NCBI GenBank assembly: GCA_017308345.1
Contig: JAFKFE010000180.1
Location: forward strand, 1 to 8,418
Reading direction: 5' to 3'
Length of the DNA: 8,418 nucleotides
Source of the DNA: Alphaproteobacteria bacterium
Lineage (GTDB): Bacteria > Pseudomonadota > Alphaproteobacteria > Rhizobiales > Rhizobiaceae
Position 1 is the first letter of the stretch. The number at the start of each line of letters is the position of its first letter. Position numbers and translations under genes: made by a program. Below the pieces are notes generated by a model. The model did not search any database and was not told the origin of the DNA. It saw nothing but the letters and a program-made list of their open reading frames with translations. This document shows, in pieces, positions 6,600 through 8,418 of the stretch.

Positions 6600-6692
6600 G
6601 TCACTCGCATCAGCTATTTCCGGACGGTCATTTTCGACTAGGTGTTTTGGCACCGGCGCTGAATGCCAGAACTGGACATTGCGACGTGGAAT

Positions 6693-6740
6693 CCGGGGCG
6701 ACATTGAACCCCGGCCCGGCGGTTCACGGCTGAACCGGGG
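6693..6740 (+). promoter_or_regulatory. Candidate leader RNA switch with mutually exclusive hairpins upstream of livH
   Basis: Four segments can pair in competing ways. They are 1 CCGGGG (6693-6698), 2 TGAACCCCGG (6705-6714), 3 GGTTCA (6721-6726) and 4 TGAACCGGGG (6731-6740). Pairing 1:2 with 3:4 (CGGTTCA-CGGC-TGAACCG, 6720-6737) excludes 2:3 and 2:4. No T-tract follows, so if functional it would more likely control translation or Rho access than act as an intrinsic terminator. A 14-codon frame starting at ATG 6663 stops at 6707, on the first bases of segment 2. Function is inferred from base pairing alone. Confidence 0.4.
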
Positions 6741-6778
6741 CGGCTATCCGAGGGAAACGTCTCCCGCGAGGCGGTCAA

Positions 6779-6802
6779 GCCGGCTGAGGAGGCGGAGCCG
6801 GC
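6779..6802 (+). promoter_or_regulatory. Hairpin with a Shine-Dalgarno-like loop before livH
   Basis: GCCGGCT (6779-6785) pairs with AGCCGGC (6796-6802), leaving the 10-nt loop GAGGAGGCGG. It sits directly before the GGAGGAGAGGGG stretch (6804-6815) that serves the GTG start at 6826. The exposed GAGGAGG is too far from the GTG to start it directly, but could act as a ribosome standby site. It could equally be a chance GC-rich stem. Confidence 0.35.
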
Positions 6803-6825
6803 CGGAGGAGAGGGGAAAGCCACCA

Positions 6826-7725
6826 GTGCTGCAATTCGTGTTGAGCGGAGTAGCGATAGGATCGATCTACGGTCTGATCGGTATGGCGCTCGCGATCTCG
6901 TTCTACGTCACCCGCATCATCAATTTCGCGCAAGGCCAGCTGATGATGGTGACCGTGATGGTCACCGCCGAGCTCGCCTCTTCCGGCTATCCGGTCTGGC
7001 TGGCCGCGCTCGCCGGCCTGGCCTGCTCGTGCATCGTCGGCATCCTGTCCTATGTCATCGCGGTGCGGCCGATCCTGTTGTCGAACCGCTTCAGTTTCGG
7101 CTGGCTGGTGTCGACGCTGGGCTTCGCCGTGATCGTGGAAAACGCGGCCGCCTATATCTGGGGCCCGACCTCGCAGGCCTTTCCGCCGATCCTCAACGGC
7201 ATCAGCCTGCCGATCGGCGGCGCGGTGCTCACCGCCCAGCAGCTTCTCGCCATCGTCACCGCCGCGGTGCTCGCCGCCGGCTTCGAGATCGTGCGGCGCT
7301 ACACGCTGTTCGGCAAGCTCGGCATGGCGACGGCGGCCGACCCGGAGATGGCCTCGGCCATCGGCGCCAACACAACGATCGTCGCGATCGTCGCCTTCGC
7401 GGTCTCGGCCGTCTACGCCGGGATCGCGGGCCTGCTCATCGGGCCTTCGACCTTCGCCAATCCTTATCTCGGCGACACGTTCGGGACCTATGGTTTCATC
7501 GCCATGATGATCGGTGGCGGCACCGAGCGGCCTATAGCGGCGATGTTCGGCGGCCTGCTGCTCGGCGTCTGCGCCGAAGGCGCCAACGCGCTGATCAATT
7601 CCCAGGCTTCGGACTGGTTTCCCTTCATCGTGCTCGTGCTCATCCTGATCGTCTCGCCCAAGGGCCTGTTCAGCACCAGCAATCCACTGTTTCGCCCGCG
7701 CCGGGCGGCCGTGACGCGCGGCTGA
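6826..7725 (+). CDS. livH: Branched-chain amino acid-type ABC transporter permease LivH
   Basis: A 299-residue integral inner-membrane permease of the BPD_transp_2/LivH family, of normal length. It begins MLQFVLSGVAIGSIYGLIGMALAISFYVTRIINFAQGQLMM, where RIINFAQGQ is the LivH counterpart of the usual INFAHGE motif (residues 30-38). A cytoplasmic loop, FGKLGMATAADPEMASAIGAN, corresponds to the ATPase-contacting loop, and the C-terminus has ILIVSPKGLF. The start is a GTG preceded by GGAGGAGAGGGG ending 10 bp upstream. The frame continues upstream through the leader region, but homology to the family begins exactly here. The stop is 8 bp before livM. With LivM it would form the pore for substrate delivered by the divergently encoded binding protein. 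The substrate is not determined, and the symbol denotes family rather than proven leucine transport. Confidence 0.94.
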   Translation: MLQFVLSGVAIGSIYGLIGMALAISFYVTRIINFAQGQLMMVTVMVTAELASSGYPVWLAALAGLACSCIVGILSYVIAVRPILLSNRFSFGWLVSTLGFAVIVENAAAYIWGPTSQAFPPILNGISLPIGGAVLTAQQLLAIVTAAVLAAGFEIVRRYTLFGKLGMATAADPEMASAIGANTTIVAIVAFAVSAVYAGIAGLLIGPSTFANPYLGDTFGTYGFIAMMIGGGTERPIAAMFGGLLLGVCAEGANALINSQASDWFPFIVLVLILIVSPKGLFSTSNPLFRPRRAAVTRG

Positions 7726-7733
7726 GGTCGGGC

Positions 7734-8418
7734 ATGGTCTCCGCACTCGATCCGCAATCGGGCGATTTGCAGCCGGGCGATCCACAGCCAGGCGCCAATG
7801 CTGCTCCGAGCCTTCGCGTCGGCCGCTGGCGCGTCGCCGGGCTGGCCGCGGTGCTGGTCGCCTATCTGGCGGCCACAGCCTATGTCGCCCACACCGATCT
7901 TGGCCTGCAAAGCCTGGTGCTGGTGGCGGCCGTCTTCGGCATCCTCGCCATCAGCCTCGATCTTGTGGCCGGGATGCTCGGCCTCTACTCGCTAGGCCAG
8001 GGAGGCTTTTTCGGGATCGGCGCCTATGCGACGACGATCCTCGCCAACGACCATGGCTGGAACGTCTTCGGCCTGCTGGCGCTGGTCCTGGCGGCGACCG
8101 GCCTGATCGGGATGGCCGTGGGCGCGATGTCGCTTCGGGTAAGCGGTCTCTACTTTGCCATCACCACCTTCATCTTCACGCTGGTGCTGACCGTGCTCGC
8201 GACCGACATGGTCACCGTCACCGGCGGCCTGCAGGGCTTGCTCGGCCCGGCCTTTCCGGATTTCCCGGCAAGCCTGGAATGGCTGGGCACGCCTTTGGTG
8301 TGGTGCATCATGCTGGCGCTGCTTGCCTGCCTCAGCCTGGTCTGGAACATCCGCCATTCGCCGCTCTACCCGATCCTGCTTTCGATCCGCGACGCCGAAC
8401 CCTTCGCAGAGGCGGCCG
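7734..8418 (+). CDS. livM: Branched-chain amino acid-type ABC transporter permease LivM (partial, C-terminus off right edge)
   Basis: 228 complete codons are visible and the frame is open at the right edge. After a polar N-terminal extension of about 30 residues, membrane segments begin (VAGLAAVLVAYLAATAYV). The family motifs follow: GLYSLGQGGFFGIGAYAT at residues 83-100, VSGLYFAITTFIFTLV at 136-151, TGGLQGLLG at 163-171 and LSIRDAEPFAEAA at 216-228, the ATPase-contacting loop. The ATG at 7734 follows the livH stop by 8 bp with GAGG 6 bp upstream, so the two genes are co-transcribed and probably translationally coupled. The extension contains a five-residue repeat (ALDPQ, SGDLQ, PGDPQ) that is not typical of the family. 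LivG and LivF ATPases are expected to follow beyond the window. Confidence 0.93.
   Translation, partial: MVSALDPQSGDLQPGDPQPGANAAPSLRVGRWRVAGLAAVLVAYLAATAYVAHTDLGLQSLVLVAAVFGILAISLDLVAGMLGLYSLGQGGFFGIGAYATTILANDHGWNVFGLLALVLAATGLIGMAVGAMSLRVSGLYFAITTFIFTLVLTVLATDMVTVTGGLQGLLGPAFPDFPASLEWLGTPLVWCIMLALLACLSLVWNIRHSPLYPILLSIRDAEPFAEAA
7743..7796 (+). repeat. Imperfect 15-bp tandem repeat in the 5' end of livM
   Basis: Units start at 7743, 7758 and 7773, with a partial fourth at 7788. The second and third are TCGGGCGATTTGCAG and CCGGGCGATCCACAG, matching at 11 of 15 bases; the first is more diverged. They encode ALDPQ-SGDLQ-PGDPQ-PGANA, a polar stretch before the first membrane segment. The unit length keeps the reading frame, so copy number could change without breaking the protein. 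Confidence 0.6.

Larger units (their letters stand above)
6233..6825. promoter_or_regulatory. Divergent intergenic region between the Liv-type binding protein and livH
   Basis: A 593-bp region with no protein gene that I can support. Open frames cross it on the plus strand, but they lack family features, and the livH frame is merely open upstream of its real start. From left to right it holds an 8-bp inverted repeat near the binding-protein ribosome site, a 29-bp AT-rich island (6461-6489), the CATAGCTGTTAT element (6588-6599) with a related sequence just after it, a cluster of alternative hairpins (6693-6740), and a further hairpin (6779-6802) before the livH ribosome site. The length and structure suggest a long regulated leader for livH. 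Confidence 0.65.

Noticed and set aside
6192..6641. Plus-strand open frame of 149 codons in the divergent region
   Set aside because: It overlaps the binding-protein start and the AT-rich island, has no ribosome site and shows no recognisable protein features.
6752..6765. GGGA...TCCC stem between the switch-like element and the livH hairpin
   Set aside because: Only four base pairs, not distinguishable from background.
6325..6825. Upstream extension of the livH frame
   Set aside because: The 167 extra residues are low-complexity and Arg/Pro-rich with no membrane character. Family similarity begins at the GTG at 6826 with a ribosome site before it.
6775..7785. Minus-strand open frame of 336 codons
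   Set aside because: Antisense to livH; rich in Arg, Asp, Gly and His and without motifs.

Overview
The window looks like chromosome or megaplasmid of a high-GC alphaproteobacterium, most likely Hyphomicrobiales (the rhizobial group). The reasons are strong G/C bias at third codon positions, dense import-transporter content, strong GGGAGGAAA-type ribosome binding sites, and the gene families present. The assignment rests on composition and family content, not on a marker gene. No RNA gene, CRISPR array, insertion sequence or phage gene is visible.

Left block (1-3786, minus strand): three genes read right to left form an incomplete ABC importer of the ribose/sugar (CUT2) type. They are an RbsC-like permease (2809-3786), a periplasmic sugar-type binding protein (1771-2775), and a second RbsC-like permease fused in frame to a six-bladed beta-propeller of the SMP-30/strictosidine-synthase-like type (1747 to beyond base 1). 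The third gene runs off the left edge without a stop codon. No ATPase is present in the window; it would be expected further left. A perfect 13-bp inverted repeat lies at the start of the fusion gene.

Middle (3787-5065): a 339-bp divergent regulatory region is followed by a plus-strand metallo-beta-lactamase-fold hydrolase (4126-4998) with a complete set of metal-binding residues. It ends in a good intrinsic terminator between two convergent genes.

Right block (5066-8418): a branched-chain-amino-acid-type (HAAT) ABC importer. Its binding protein is on the minus strand (5066-6232). Its permeases LivH (6826-7725) and LivM (7734 to beyond the right edge) are on the plus strand. They are separated by a 593-bp divergent region holding an AT-rich island, a 12-bp element shared with the other divergent region, and a possible RNA leader with mutually exclusive hairpins upstream of livH. 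The ATPases LivG/LivF would lie off the right edge.

Taken together the window encodes two importers around one soluble hydrolase. A shared 12-bp element in both divergent regions hints at co-regulation. Both the propeller domain and the MBL-fold enzyme belong to families that include lactonases, so uptake and opening of a lactone-type or sugar-acid substrate is a reasonable but unproven guess.
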